A stretch of 64,000 nt of DNA from an uncultured Campylobacter sp. (GTDB taxonomy: Bacteria > Campylobacterota > Campylobacteria > Campylobacterales > Campylobacteraceae), in assembly GCF_938017775.1 (NCBI RefSeq), contig NZ_CALIIU010000012.1:38933-102932 (forward strand), written 5' to 3'. Under the pieces are notes generated by a model that saw only the letters and a program-made list of their open reading frames with translations, ran no database searches and had not been told where the DNA came from. Positions 33,227 to 42,072 of this stretch are shown here, one piece after another (position 1 is the first letter of the stretch; each line of letters opens with the position of its first letter). Made by a program: the position numbers and the translations under genes.

Positions 33227-34234
33227 GTGAAAAAAGTAGGCATCATCGGCGTTAGCGGCTATACGGGGCTTGAGCTGATTAAGGCTCTACTTTCCCACCC
33301 GGGCTTTGAAATTTCGTATTTGGGCGCTTCAGCGCAGGGCGAGATAAGCGAAATTTTCCCGCAACTTCGCGGGGTTTTGCAGATGCCCGTAGAAGCCGCG
33401 GACGCTCGCGTTGCGGCGCAAAGATGCGATCTTATTTTTTTGGCGCTGCCGCATGAAAAAGCGATGGAATTTGCCCGCGAAATTTTAAAATTTAAAAGCG
33501 TCAAAGTGGTCGATCTATCGGCTGATTACCGCCTAAGCCGCGAGCTTTACGAGAAAAATTACACCGCGCATTTAGACCCTCGTAATTTAGCCCACGCCGT
33601 TTACGGACTGCCCGAGCTAAATCGCGAAAAGATCCGCGCCGCCCGCCTTACGGCAAACCCGGGCTGCTATCCCACCTGCTCTATTTTGGCGCTCGCGCCG
33701 TTTGTGCGGCTACTCGATCCCGCCCTCGGCGTATTTATCGACGCAAAAAGCGGAGTAAGCGGCGCAGGTAAGGCTCTTAAAGCAAGCAGCCATTTCGTAA
33801 GCGTAAACGAAAACGCGGGCGCCTACTCGCCGATCTCGCATCGCCACGCAGACGAGATCAAGGAGCAGCTGCAAATTTTAAGAGGCGGCGGATTTAGCAC
33901 GCTTTTCGTGCCGAATTTGCTGCCGATTACGCGCGGAATGCTGGTTAGCGCGTTTGGCGTGCTGCAAAAGAGCGTGGACGCAGAGGCGGTGCTGCGGGAA
34001 TTTTACGAAAACGAGCCTTTCGTGCGCGTCCGTAGCGAGCCCGTGAGTATAAAAAACGTCGCAGGAACGCACTTTTGCGATATTTTTGTAAAAACTGCGG
34101 GCGATAAAATTTGGATCAACTCGGCGATCGATAATCTTTTGCGCGGAGCATCGTCGCAGGCGGTCGCAAATGCAAATTTAATGTGCGGATTCGCCGAAGC
34201 TACGGCACTGCCGCGTATCGCGCACGGAATTTAA
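33227..34234 (+). CDS. argC: N-acetyl-gamma-glutamyl-phosphate reductase
   Basis: Start taken at the GTG at 33227, so the protein begins KKVGIIGVSGYTGLELI, the dinucleotide-binding turn; the open frame extends slightly upstream into greA. The 335-residue enzyme has the catalytic cysteine in NPGCYPT, the histidine in ISHRHADEI, and FVPNLLPITRGM. It makes N-acetylglutamate semialdehyde in arginine synthesis. It lies one base after greA and 43 bases before the lpxH-like gene. Confidence 0.95.
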   Translation: MKKVGIIGVSGYTGLELIKALLSHPGFEISYLGASAQGEISEIFPQLRGVLQMPVEAADARVAAQRCDLIFLALPHEKAMEFAREILKFKSVKVVDLSADYRLSRELYEKNYTAHLDPRNLAHAVYGLPELNREKIRAARLTANPGCYPTCSILALAPFVRLLDPALGVFIDAKSGVSGAGKALKASSHFVSVNENAGAYSPISHRHADEIKEQLQILRGGGFSTLFVPNLLPITRGMLVSAFGVLQKSVDAEAVLREFYENEPFVRVRSEPVSIKNVAGTHFCDIFVKTAGDKIWINSAIDNLLRGASSQAVANANLMCGFAEATALPRIAHGI

Positions 34235-34277
34235 GCGATGAACTTTTTCGCAAAAGCCGTTACGCGCGGGAGCCTAG

Positions 34278-35012
34278 ATGCAAAATAATCAAATTCAGGC
34301 GATAAAACCGGGCGCGATCTTTATCGGCGATGCGCACGCGGGCGCGAGCAGACCGCAATTTTTGAAATTTCTGCGCGCACTGAAGGCTGAGCCTACGCCG
34401 CCACCCCAAATTTTTATGATGGGCGATATGTTTGATTTTTTGGCAAACACGACCTACGTGCAGCGCTTCTACAAAGAGGAGATCGCGCTAATAAACGAGC
34501 TGTCGCGAAAATGCGAAATTTTTTACTTCGAGGGCAACCACGATTTTAATCTGCGCGAAATTTTCCCCCGCGCAATAGTTTATCCAAACGCCGCGCAGCC
34601 CGTTAAATTTATCTACGAGAGCGACGAGGCGGTGCAGATCGCGCACGGCGATCTGTTTTTGCCGCGTCTGACGCAGTTTGCGCTGCTTTCGCTGCGAAAT
34701 AGAACTTTTCTGAAATTTATGGACCTGCTCGATCGCGCTTTAAAATTTAAAATTTCAAAGACGATCTTAAAATCACAAGAGGGGAAAAACCTCTACAGAA
34801 AAATGCCAAATTTTAAGGATATAATCGCGCCTAAGATCGATTTTTACGCGGCAAATTTAATCATCGAGGGGCACTACCATCAAGATGAAATTTTATATTT
34901 TGGCGAAAAAAAATATATAAATTTATGCTCATTCGGGGCCGGGAGCAAAATTTACGAGGTCGCAAAAAGCGAAAAATTTATGCTAATTCCAAAAAACTTA
35001 AACTTAAATTAG
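34278..35012 (+). CDS. lpxH: UDP-2,3-diacylglucosamine hydrolase-like phosphoesterase
   Basis: A 244-residue metallophosphoesterase with the metal motifs GDAHAG (instead of the usual SDLHL), GDMFDF, GNHDFN, HGD and GHYH. The pattern GDMFDFLA, FYFEGNHDFNLRE, AHGDLFLPR resembles LpxH, which cleaves UDP-diacylglucosamine to lipid X ahead of LpxB. lpxB lies 1.6 kb upstream on the same strand, which supports this. Other calcineurin-type enzymes remain possible, so the gene symbol is provisional. Confidence 0.75.
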   Translation: MQNNQIQAIKPGAIFIGDAHAGASRPQFLKFLRALKAEPTPPPQIFMMGDMFDFLANTTYVQRFYKEEIALINELSRKCEIFYFEGNHDFNLREIFPRAIVYPNAAQPVKFIYESDEAVQIAHGDLFLPRLTQFALLSLRNRTFLKFMDLLDRALKFKISKTILKSQEGKNLYRKMPNFKDIIAPKIDFYAANLIIEGHYHQDEILYFGEKKYINLCSFGAGSKIYEVAKSEKFMLIPKNLNLN

Positions 35013-35013
35013 C

Positions 35014-35019
35014 TATAAT
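35014..35019 (+). promoter_or_regulatory. Probable -10 box of serB
   Basis: TATAAT in TAGCTATAATTCC, directly after the lpxH-like stop codon and 25 bases before the serB ATG. Confidence 0.6.
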
Positions 35020-35043
35020 TCCTAAATTTTTGCGAGGATATTT

Positions 35044-35667
35044 ATGATAAAGCTTTGTGTTTTCGACTTTGATTCTACGCTGATGGATGGCGAGACGATA
35101 GGTTTTTTCGCCGCTAAAATGGGCACGCAGCGACAAGTCAGCGAAATTACGAAGCGTGCGATGGCGGGCGAGCTTGATTTTTTCGAGAGCCTTAGCGAGC
35201 GAGTGGCGCTGATAAAGGGAATGAAGCTTAGCGATGCCAAAGCTATCGCAGAAAACCTGCCTTTTGTTTGCGGCGCTAGCGAGATCATCGCGTATCTGAA
35301 AAACAAAGGCATAAAAGTGATTGTCTTTAGCGGCGGATTTCATCTAGCCACGGACGCCGCGCAGAAAAAACTAGGTTTTGACGCGAGCTTTGCGAACTAT
35401 CTGCATGAAAAAAACGGAATTTTAACCGGGCTTTTCGGCGGCGAGATGATGTTTGGATACTCAAAAGGCGCGCTGCTTGCACAGCTTAAATCGCTGATGG
35501 GTCTAGAGACGAGCGAGGTAATGTGCGTGGGAGACGGCGCGAACGACGTTTCGATGTTTCGCGAAGCGGGACTTAAAATCGCCTTTTGCGCGAATGAAAT
35601 TTTAAAAGAGCACGCGAGCGTCTGCATTGAAAAAAAGGATTTGAAGGAGATTATGAAATATGTATGA
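35044..35667 (+). CDS. serB: Phosphoserine phosphatase
   Basis: A 207-residue HAD-superfamily enzyme. Motif I is FDFDSTLMDGETIGF with nucleophile and acid/base aspartates, motif II is VFSGGFHLAT, and motif III/IV is VGDGANDVSMFREAG. It hydrolyses phosphoserine in serine synthesis; serC is encoded later in the window. It overlaps the transaldolase gene by 8 bases. In C. jejuni, as I recall, chemotaxis genes lie between greA and serB; here argC and the lpxH-like gene are there instead. Confidence 0.95.
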   Translation: MIKLCVFDFDSTLMDGETIGFFAAKMGTQRQVSEITKRAMAGELDFFESLSERVALIKGMKLSDAKAIAENLPFVCGASEIIAYLKNKGIKVIVFSGGFHLATDAAQKKLGFDASFANYLHEKNGILTGLFGGEMMFGYSKGALLAQLKSLMGLETSEVMCVGDGANDVSMFREAGLKIAFCANEILKEHASVCIEKKDLKEIMKYV

Positions 35668-36667
35668 TAAAGCCCTAAATTTCAGCCTTTGGTGCGACTT
35701 TTTGGAGCGCGATTTTATCGATAAAGATTTCGACGAGCTGATCAAAAAAGGGATAATTAACGGCGCTACTTCCAATCCCGCGATCTTTAAAAACGCGATC
35801 CTAAGCTCCCCGGCATACGATGCGGCCAAAGAGGAATTTAGAAAAAAAGAGCCTAAAAAGCTGTATGAAATTTTAGCCACCGCAGACATCAGAAGCGCGG
35901 CGGAGAGCCTACTTAAAAATTTTATCAACGGCGATGACGGCTTTGTAAGTATCGAGGTTGATCCATATTTCGCAGACGACGCCGAGGCGATGTACCGCGA
36001 GGGCAAGCACTTATACGGCACGATCGGCATGCCAAACGTTATGATCAAAATCCCCGCGACCAAGGCAGGCTACGAAGCGATGCGTGATCTGCTAAAAAAG
36101 GGAATCAGCGTAAACGCGACCTTGGTTTTTTCGCCGGAGCAGACCGCAAAATGTATCGAGGCGATAAAAGAGGGGATCGCAGGCTTTCGTCGCTACTTTC
36201 CAAAGGCAAATTTACCAAAAACCGTAATTAGCATCTTCGTTAGCCGCTTCGATAGGTTACTGGATGAAAAAATGGCTGCGGCGGGCCTTCCTACCGGCAA
36301 AATCGGCACGATGAACGCTTCAAAATGCTACAATATCATCGCTAAAGAAAATTTAAATTACGTAAAACCGCTGTTTGCGAGCACGGGCGTAAAAGGAGAC
36401 GATCTGCCAAAGGATTACTACGTAAGCGAGCTAATGTATCCGGGCTGCGTAAACACCGCGCCGCTTGAGACGATAGAGGCTTTTATAAGCGGCGATCAAA
36501 AACCCAAAATGCCGCCGAGCGATGACGAGATAGAGCATTTTTTCGCGCGCGTAGCGGATGCGAAGATCGATATGAAAAAGGCATATAAAAAGCTGCTGGA
36601 TGACGGATTAGTGGTCTTTGAAGAAGCATTTAAAGAGATAATAAAAACACTTAAAAAGGAGAAATGA
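35660..36667 (+). CDS. tal: Transaldolase
   Basis: A 335-residue transaldolase. The early motif GATSNPAIFKNAI, the Schiff-base lysine in MIKIPATKAG, and the segments GISVNATLVFSPEQ and SIFVSRFDRLLD fit the family; the length matches the Campylobacter enzyme. It works in the non-oxidative pentose phosphate pathway. It overlaps serB at its start and shares ATGATG with the pilT-like gene at its end. Confidence 0.94.
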   Translation: MYDKALNFSLWCDFLERDFIDKDFDELIKKGIINGATSNPAIFKNAILSSPAYDAAKEEFRKKEPKKLYEILATADIRSAAESLLKNFINGDDGFVSIEVDPYFADDAEAMYREGKHLYGTIGMPNVMIKIPATKAGYEAMRDLLKKGISVNATLVFSPEQTAKCIEAIKEGIAGFRRYFPKANLPKTVISIFVSRFDRLLDEKMAAAGLPTGKIGTMNASKCYNIIAKENLNYVKPLFASTGVKGDDLPKDYYVSELMYPGCVNTAPLETIEAFISGDQKPKMPPSDDEIEHFFARVADAKIDMKKAYKKLLDDGLVVFEEAFKEIIKTLKKEK

Positions 36668-37884
36668 TGGCGGGTTCTATAGATTATTCGCAGTATCAAG
36701 TTGACGCTTCTACGCTGGATTTTAAGCAGCGAGATAGGCTAAATAAATATTTGGAATTTCTAATCCAAAACGGCGGTAGCGACCTTCACATTAAATCGGG
36801 CGCGGTTATCAGAGGTCGTATCCACGGCGAGCTAGTAAAATTCAGCAAAACGCCATTTTTGAAAGAAGACGCGATGACGCTAGCTAAGGAGCTTCTCATC
36901 ACGCGCTTTCCTGAGCTTATCGAGAAGAAGAGCGTGGATTTTACCTATAAGCTAAACGAAGATTATCGCTTCCGCGTTAATATTTTCTTTCAGATCGACG
37001 GTATCAGCGCGGTTTTCCGAACGATACCGGTTAAAATTCCAGAGATCGACGATCTAGGTCTGCCGCCTTCGATCAAAGATATTTGTGACACGGCTATGCG
37101 CGGCGTCGTGCTACTTACGGGACCTACGGGAAGCGGAAAAACGACAACGATCGCAAGTATGATAAATCGTATAAATAGGCAAAGAACCAGCCACGTCGTT
37201 ACGATCGAGGATCCCGTCGAGTTCGTATTTAAAGACGATAAATGCATCATCAATCAGCGCGCTATCGGCGAGGACTGCAATAACTTCGCAGATTCGCTTC
37301 GCGCTGCGCTGAGAGAAGACCCGGACGTTATATTTGTGGGCGAGATGCGCGATTTGGAGACGATCGAGACCGCACTTCACGCCGCGGAAACGGGCCACTT
37401 AGTGTTTTCGACGGTGCACACCATCGATGCGAAAGAGACGGTAAACCGAATCATTGCGATGTTTGAGCAGGCCGAGCAGGAGCGTATCCGAATGACGCTA
37501 GCATCCGTCCTAGAGGCGGTCATCTCTCAGCGCCTTGCCCGTACTGTCGAGGGCAAGCGCGTAGCCGTCGTTGAAATTCTACGCAAAAACACGCGTATTA
37601 AGGATATGATACTTGATGCGCGTGACGATGAAATTCCTGACGCGATTGCCGACGGTCGCAACACCTACGGCATGCAGACCTTCGATCAGCACCTGCTCGA
37701 TCTTTATAGAGATGGCGTCATTACCCGCGAGGAGGCGCTGGATAAGGCCTCTAAGCGAAACGACCTCGATCTGCAGATCAAAAACGTTGATCTTGCCAAA
37801 AAAAGGGATTTGGCGGCAGAATCCGGAGAGAGCGCCGAAGAGATGCTCGCCGGCGAAGTCGTACAGCTAAAAGAGATCCGCTAA
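36664..37884 (+). CDS. pilT: PilT-like type IV pilus retraction ATPase
   Basis: A 406-residue hexameric secretion-type ATPase. Features are GGSDLHIKSGAVIRGRI at the N-terminal PAS-like domain, Walker A GPTGSGKTTT, the Asp box VTIEDPVEF, the Walker B region ALREDPDVIFVGEMRDLETI and the His box HAAETGHLVFSTVHT. The lengths and motifs fit PilT/PilU rather than PilB or GspE. PilT powers retraction of type IV pili, but no other pilus gene lies in the window. It overlaps tal by 4 bases. Confidence 0.88.
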   Translation: MMAGSIDYSQYQVDASTLDFKQRDRLNKYLEFLIQNGGSDLHIKSGAVIRGRIHGELVKFSKTPFLKEDAMTLAKELLITRFPELIEKKSVDFTYKLNEDYRFRVNIFFQIDGISAVFRTIPVKIPEIDDLGLPPSIKDICDTAMRGVVLLTGPTGSGKTTTIASMINRINRQRTSHVVTIEDPVEFVFKDDKCIINQRAIGEDCNNFADSLRAALREDPDVIFVGEMRDLETIETALHAAETGHLVFSTVHTIDAKETVNRIIAMFEQAEQERIRMTLASVLEAVISQRLARTVEGKRVAVVEILRKNTRIKDMILDARDDEIPDAIADGRNTYGMQTFDQHLLDLYRDGVITREEALDKASKRNDLDLQIKNVDLAKKRDLAAESGESAEEMLAGEVVQLKEIR

Positions 37885-37929
37885 GTCATAAATTTTAAAA
37901 TTCTAAATTTTTGCAATTTAAAATTTTAA

Positions 37930-37963
37930 AGAATTCTGCCTGCCGCCGCTCAGGCAGAATTCT
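37930..37963 (+). terminator. Hairpin terminator after pilT
   Basis: A perfect 13-bp stem (AGAATTCTGCCTG at 37930-37942 with CAGGCAGAATTCT at 37951-37963) and an 8-base GC-rich loop lie 46 bases after the stop, followed by ATTCGTTT. The AT-rich outer stem also contains GAATTC twice. Confidence 0.75.
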
Positions 37964-38133
37964 ATTCGTTTGCCCGTGCATATACGAGTATGTCTTGAGT
38001 TCGCATGATTTAGCGTAAATTTAATCGGCTAAATTCCGTGCGGCTTTACTTCTAAGTTTCATCGTGGCGCTTAAATAGATTTAAAGCAACATTTAGCTAT
38101 TATCACGCTTCATTTTTTCACAAAGGAAACCTA

Positions 38134-38670
38134 ATGTTAGAAGGTATCGTTAGAGATAGTATCGGTAAAAGGGCTTCAAAATCCCTAAAACGAGATGGTT
38201 ATCTAATCGCTAATATTTATGCGAAAGGATTTGAAAATATTAACGCAGCGTTTAAAGTAAACGACTTTATCAAGGCTATGCGCGCAAAAGAAGATCTTCC
38301 TTTCGAGGTTAGCGTGGGTGGTAAGACATATCGCGTTATAGTGCAAGAATACCAAAAGCACCCCGTCACAAATACCCTAACTCACGTAGATTTGCGAGTA
38401 GTTCAGGATGACGTCGTAAGCAAATATTTAGTGCCGGTTAAAGTAACTGGCATCGCTAAAGGGCTAAAAAACAAAGGTATTTTGGTGCAATCCAAGCGCC
38501 GTATCGCCGTAAAATGCGCCGGCAAAGACCTACCGAACGCTTTTACGCTGGATGTGACCGATCTTGACGTAGGCGATTTTCTTTTAATCCGCGATATCCC
38601 GGTAAAAGAGGGCGTCAACATCATCCTAGAAGGCTCGGTAGCGGTAGTCGGAGTTACTTCGGCTAAATAG
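38134..38670 (+). CDS. rplY: Ribosomal protein L25 (CTC form)
   Basis: A 178-residue protein of the long L25/TL5/CTC family that binds 5S rRNA. The N-terminal domain has RDSIGKRASKSLKRDGYLIA and KHPVTNTLTHVDLRVV; the C-terminal beta domain (about 95-178) has KVTGIAKGLKNKGILVQ and LDVGDFLLIRDIPV. An AAAGGAAA site precedes the ATG. It starts the rplY-pth-lptG-lysA run. Confidence 0.95.
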   Translation: MLEGIVRDSIGKRASKSLKRDGYLIANIYAKGFENINAAFKVNDFIKAMRAKEDLPFEVSVGGKTYRVIVQEYQKHPVTNTLTHVDLRVVQDDVVSKYLVPVKVTGIAKGLKNKGILVQSKRRIAVKCAGKDLPNAFTLDVTDLDVGDFLLIRDIPVKEGVNIILEGSVAVVGVTSAK

Positions 38671-38678
38671 GGGTGCCT

Positions 38679-39236
38679 ATGATACTGATCGCAGGACTTG
38701 GGAATCCTGCTCAGAAATACGCAGACACTAGACACAACGTCGGATTTATGCTAATCGACGAAATTTTAAAGACGGGCGGCTTTAGCGAGCTCGGCTCGTC
38801 TAAATTTCAAGGCGAGCTCTTTAAAAAGGGCTCGCTTCTTCTTTTAAAACCCCAAACTTTTATGAACTTAAGCGGCAACTCCGTAAAGGCGACGAACGAT
38901 TTTTACAAACCGGAGCGCATCATCGTGGTGCACGACGATATAGATTTGGATCTGGGCGCCGTTAAATTTAAAAAAGGCGGCAGTAGCGGCGGGCACAACG
39001 GCATCAAATCGATCGACGCGCTAATCGGTGCAGATTACGAGCGCGTGCGTATCGGCGTGGGCAAAAAACGGCAGGACCAGGATGCGGCAAATTTCGTGCT
39101 CGGAAATTTTAACGAAAGCGAGCGTGAGAAGTTGAGCGAAATTTTGCCCTACGTCGCGCGCGCGGTAGAGGAGCTCATTTGCTCGGATATAGAGCAGATC
39201 GCGCAAAAATTTACGATTAAAAAGGCTAGGGTGTGA
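38679..39236 (+). CDS. pth: Peptidyl-tRNA hydrolase
   Basis: A 185-residue enzyme, starting at the ATG 8 bases after the rplY stop (a GTG two codons earlier is possible). ILIAGLGNPAQKYADTRHNVGFM contains the catalytic histidine in TRHNVGF, and LLLKPQTFMNLSG, VVHDDIDLDLG and SGGHNGIKSI are diagnostic. It frees tRNA from peptidyl-tRNA. Its stop overlaps the lptG GTG start. Confidence 0.96.
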   Translation: MILIAGLGNPAQKYADTRHNVGFMLIDEILKTGGFSELGSSKFQGELFKKGSLLLLKPQTFMNLSGNSVKATNDFYKPERIIVVHDDIDLDLGAVKFKKGGSSGGHNGIKSIDALIGADYERVRIGVGKKRQDQDAANFVLGNFNESEREKLSEILPYVARAVEELICSDIEQIAQKFTIKKARV

Positions 39237-40279
39237 AGTTATACGTAAAATACGCGGCTCTTTCCTATCTGAAGTATTTTTTTATCCTTCTAATAGCCCT
39301 TGAGTGCTTTTACGTAGGCATCGATGTGCTTACCAATCTCAAAGATTTTCCTTCAAGCGCAAATACTGCTCTTTTATATATCGCCCTAACAGCCGCAGTC
39401 GCGCTTAGCTACACGCTGCCGCTAAGTCTTATTTTTGCGCTTATTTTGATGGGCTTTAATATGATCCGTAGCAACGAGCTGGTGAGCTTTTATGCGCTTG
39501 GGGTTAGCAAAAACGCTCTGATAATCCCTCCATTTTTGATCGCACTTGCGATTACTGTGGGCTTTATAGCTTTAAATTCTACCCCGTTTGCATACGCATT
39601 AAAATTTCAAAAGAATTTAACCGATTTATCGCCTACGGGGGGAGATATGTTTTTGAAATTTGAGGGTAAATATATCTACATCAAGGCTTTAAGCGGCAAA
39701 AACGCAAATGATATAACGATCTTTGATATGGGTGATAACTCCGTTGCTTCACGCTCGCACGCAAGCTCTGGCGAATACGCAGGCAAAATTTGGCATCTGC
39801 GCGACGTAAATACCACGACTTTACCAGCGCAGCTTAAGCTTGGAGGAAGTGGATTAAAAAGTAAGCTTAGCGCGCAGAGCGAGGCGCTTAAGGGCTTTGA
39901 TCCAAGCTCGATTGCAAGCGTTTATGATACGAGTAATGTATATTCGATCAGGGATGCTCTGCGTTCGATCCGTACCTTTTCGCATCAAGGCGTGAATATC
40001 TCCACCATAAAAGCAAGCCTTTATAATATGATATTTTTTCCATTGTTCGCGCCCTTGGCGGTATTGGTGCTGTATTATTACCTGCCCGTTACGGGGCGAT
40101 TTTTTAATCTCGCGCTACTAAGCTTTGGATTTTTTATCGCTACGCTATGCGCTTGGGGCGTGCTTTTCGTGTTAATTAGGTTTTCTCTCAACGGCGTCAT
40201 CATCCCAGAACTTGGCATTATCTTGCCCATAACAACGCTATTAGGCTTTGCAGCATTTTTGGTTTTTAAGCATCGTTAA
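39233..40279 (+). CDS. lptG: LptG/LptF-family lipopolysaccharide export permease
   Basis: A 348-residue YjgP/YjgQ-family protein with about six membrane helices: three N-terminal (about 8-120), a periplasmic jellyroll domain (about 125-245), and three C-terminal. The motifs TLPLSLIFALILMGFNMIRSNELVSFYALG (central part MGFNMIRSNELVSFYALG) and the later ISTIKASLYN fit. It works with LptB, C, A and D to move LPS to the outer membrane. The GTG start overlaps pth. LptF and LptG are difficult to tell apart; position after pth matches the C. jejuni gene. Confidence 0.88.
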   Translation: MKLYVKYAALSYLKYFFILLIALECFYVGIDVLTNLKDFPSSANTALLYIALTAAVALSYTLPLSLIFALILMGFNMIRSNELVSFYALGVSKNALIIPPFLIALAITVGFIALNSTPFAYALKFQKNLTDLSPTGGDMFLKFEGKYIYIKALSGKNANDITIFDMGDNSVASRSHASSGEYAGKIWHLRDVNTTTLPAQLKLGGSGLKSKLSAQSEALKGFDPSSIASVYDTSNVYSIRDALRSIRTFSHQGVNISTIKASLYNMIFFPLFAPLAVLVLYYYLPVTGRFFNLALLSFGFFIATLCAWGVLFVLIRFSLNGVIIPELGIILPITTLLGFAAFLVFKHR

Positions 40280-40324
40280 GCCTTGATTTGTTAGAATGGC
40301 GCAAAATTTATCGGTGGAAATTCT

Positions 40325-41635
40325 ATGGATTATTCAAGCTTAGCCCGCAAATACGGCACCCCTTTATACGTTTACGATTTTAACGAGATACAAAAGAATT
40401 TCATAGCGCTCAAAGAAGTCTTCACAGCGCGCAAGTCGCTCGTTTGCTTCGCGATTAAAGCCAATTCTAACCTTAGCGTTTTGAAGTTTTTGTCAGATCT
40501 GGGCAGCGGCTTTGACTGCGTCAGCATCGGCGAGCTGCGCCGCGCTCTGTATATCGGCGCGAAGAGCTATAAGATCATATTCTCTGGCGTCGGCAAGCAA
40601 GACAGCGAGCTCGAGTTTGCGCTTCAATCAGACATTTTACTGATAAATTTAGAAAGCGAAGCCGAGATGCTGCGTCTGGAGCGGATCGCGCAAAAGCTAA
40701 ATAAGCCCGTTCGCATCAGCATCCGCGTAAATCCGAACGTTGACGCTAAGACCCATCCCTACATCTCCACGGGGCTAAATGAGAACAAATTCGGCGTCAG
40801 CATCGAGACCGCGCGCAAGATGTATATCTACGCCAAAAAGAGCAAATTTTTAAATCCCGTCGGTATCCACTTTCACATCGGCAGCCAGCTCACGGACATC
40901 GCGCCGATCTGCGACGCCGCAAAGATCGTAAGCGATCTACTGCGCGAACTGCGAGCCATTGAGATCGATATAAAATTTTTTGACGTGGGCGGCGGCATCG
41001 GCATCCGCTACGAGGATGAAAAACAGATCGTGCTCTACGACTACGCGCAAGGGATTTTAAAGAGCCTAAGCGGTCTAGATGTCACGATCGTGTGCGAGCC
41101 GGGGCGCTTCATCACGGGAGCAGCGGGCGTCTTCCTCACCCGCGTGCTTTATGAAAAACAAAACTGCGGCAAGCGCTTCGTCATCGTAGACGGCGCGATG
41201 AACGATCTCATACGCCCGAGTCTCTACGGCGCGCACCACGCCATCGAGATCGTTAGCGCCTCGGAGGGTATAAATTTAGATGAAGCTGGCGATAGCGAAG
41301 TAAATTTAGGCGGCAGAGGCGCGGATCAGACAAGCAGTTCGGGCGCGGATGAAAAAATTTCAAGCGTAAATTTAAGCGAAGCTAGCCTCTGCGACGTCGT
41401 GGGCCCGATATGCGAAAGCGGCGATTTTTTGGCCAAAGGCGTTAGCCTGCCTAGCCTACAAAGCGGCGATCTGCTCGCGATCAAAAGCGCCGGCGCCTAC
41501 GGCTTTTCGATGTCGAGCAACTACAACACCCGCTGTCGCGCCGCCGAGATCGCGGTTTACGACGGGCAGGACCGCCTGATTAGAAAGCGCGAGAGCTTTG
41601 ATGATCTAATCGCGCTCGAAAAGGATCTCGTATGA
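40325..41635 (+). CDS. lysA: Diaminopimelate decarboxylase with a low-complexity insert
   Basis: A 436-residue PLP enzyme; the usual length is about 400. PLP-binding lysine is in CFAIKANSNLSVLKFL; GIHFHIGSQ, FDVGGGIGIRYEDE and CEPGRFITGAAGVF are the other cofactor motifs; the substrate cysteine is in GPICESGD. Between EIVSASEG and DVVGPICESGD, about residues 315-360 are Ser/Asp/Gly/Ala-rich and contain INLDEAGDSE, VNLGGRGADQ and VNLSEASL, units anchored on AAATTT at the DNA level. The insert should be a surface loop. It catalyses the last step of lysine synthesis. The stop overlaps the next start by 4 bases. Confidence 0.94.
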   Translation: MDYSSLARKYGTPLYVYDFNEIQKNFIALKEVFTARKSLVCFAIKANSNLSVLKFLSDLGSGFDCVSIGELRRALYIGAKSYKIIFSGVGKQDSELEFALQSDILLINLESEAEMLRLERIAQKLNKPVRISIRVNPNVDAKTHPYISTGLNENKFGVSIETARKMYIYAKKSKFLNPVGIHFHIGSQLTDIAPICDAAKIVSDLLRELRAIEIDIKFFDVGGGIGIRYEDEKQIVLYDYAQGILKSLSGLDVTIVCEPGRFITGAAGVFLTRVLYEKQNCGKRFVIVDGAMNDLIRPSLYGAHHAIEIVSASEGINLDEAGDSEVNLGGRGADQTSSSGADEKISSVNLSEASLCDVVGPICESGDFLAKGVSLPSLQSGDLLAIKSAGAYGFSMSSNYNTRCRAAEIAVYDGQDRLIRKRESFDDLIALEKDLV

Positions 41636-42072
41636 TCCGCGCGGCGAGCCGTCCAAAACAGGGCGCAATCTTAAATTTCAAATCCGAACGCGCAGCGGCT
41701 TTAAATTTTAACGCAGTAGCAAGCACGGTCTTAAATTTTAAACGCACCGTCGCTTTAAATTCCGAGCCTGAACGCGCCGCTGCTTTAAATTTCAGATCTG
41801 AACAAAATACGCCTGTAAATTTTACGGCAAAACAAAGCCCCGCTTTAAATTTTAATCTGGGCTCTTTAAATTTCAGATCCCGCTGCGACGAATTTTATTG
41901 CGTCCTCTTAGCGTGCGGAAGTTGCGGCGCAGCTATCCTAAGCGATGAAATTTTAAGTTCGCGAGGTCAAAATTTAAAAGCGTGCAGCAAAAAAGGCGGC
42001 GTGAAATTTCTAAAATCCGCGCAGAAATTTGAGGGCGAGCAAAAGGAGGGCTATGATGCAAAACATCGATGA
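41632..42072 (+). CDS. Orphan frame built of AAATTT-anchored ten-residue repeats
   Basis: An open frame of 146 codons that starts in the ATGA overlap with the lysA stop and ends 20 bases into pheA. Its first half consists of units about 10 residues long: ILNFKSERAA, ALNFNAVAST, VLNFKRTV, ALNSEPERAA, ALNFRSEQNT, PVNFTAKQSP and ALNFNLGS. Each begins at an AAATTT or AAATTC word. The second half has four cysteines and no known domain. The exact fit between two conserved genes suggests that it is translated, but it may equally be expanded junction DNA that happens to stay open. No homologue is recognised. Confidence 0.35.
   Translation: MIRAASRPKQGAILNFKSERAAALNFNAVASTVLNFKRTVALNSEPERAAALNFRSEQNTPVNFTAKQSPALNFNLGSLNFRSRCDEFYCVLLACGSCGAAILSDEILSSRGQNLKACSKKGGVKFLKSAQKFEGEQKEGYDAKHR
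41673..41888 (+). repeat. Tandem AAATTT-anchored repeats, mostly 30-bp units
   Basis: Eight anchors (AAATTT, or once AAATTC) occur with successive spacings of about 30, 30, 24, 30, 30, 30 and 21 bases. All spacings are multiples of three. Between anchors the sequence is degenerate but often shows GAACGCGC or GATCTGAAC and ends in GCTTT or CGTCTT. Confidence 0.8.
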
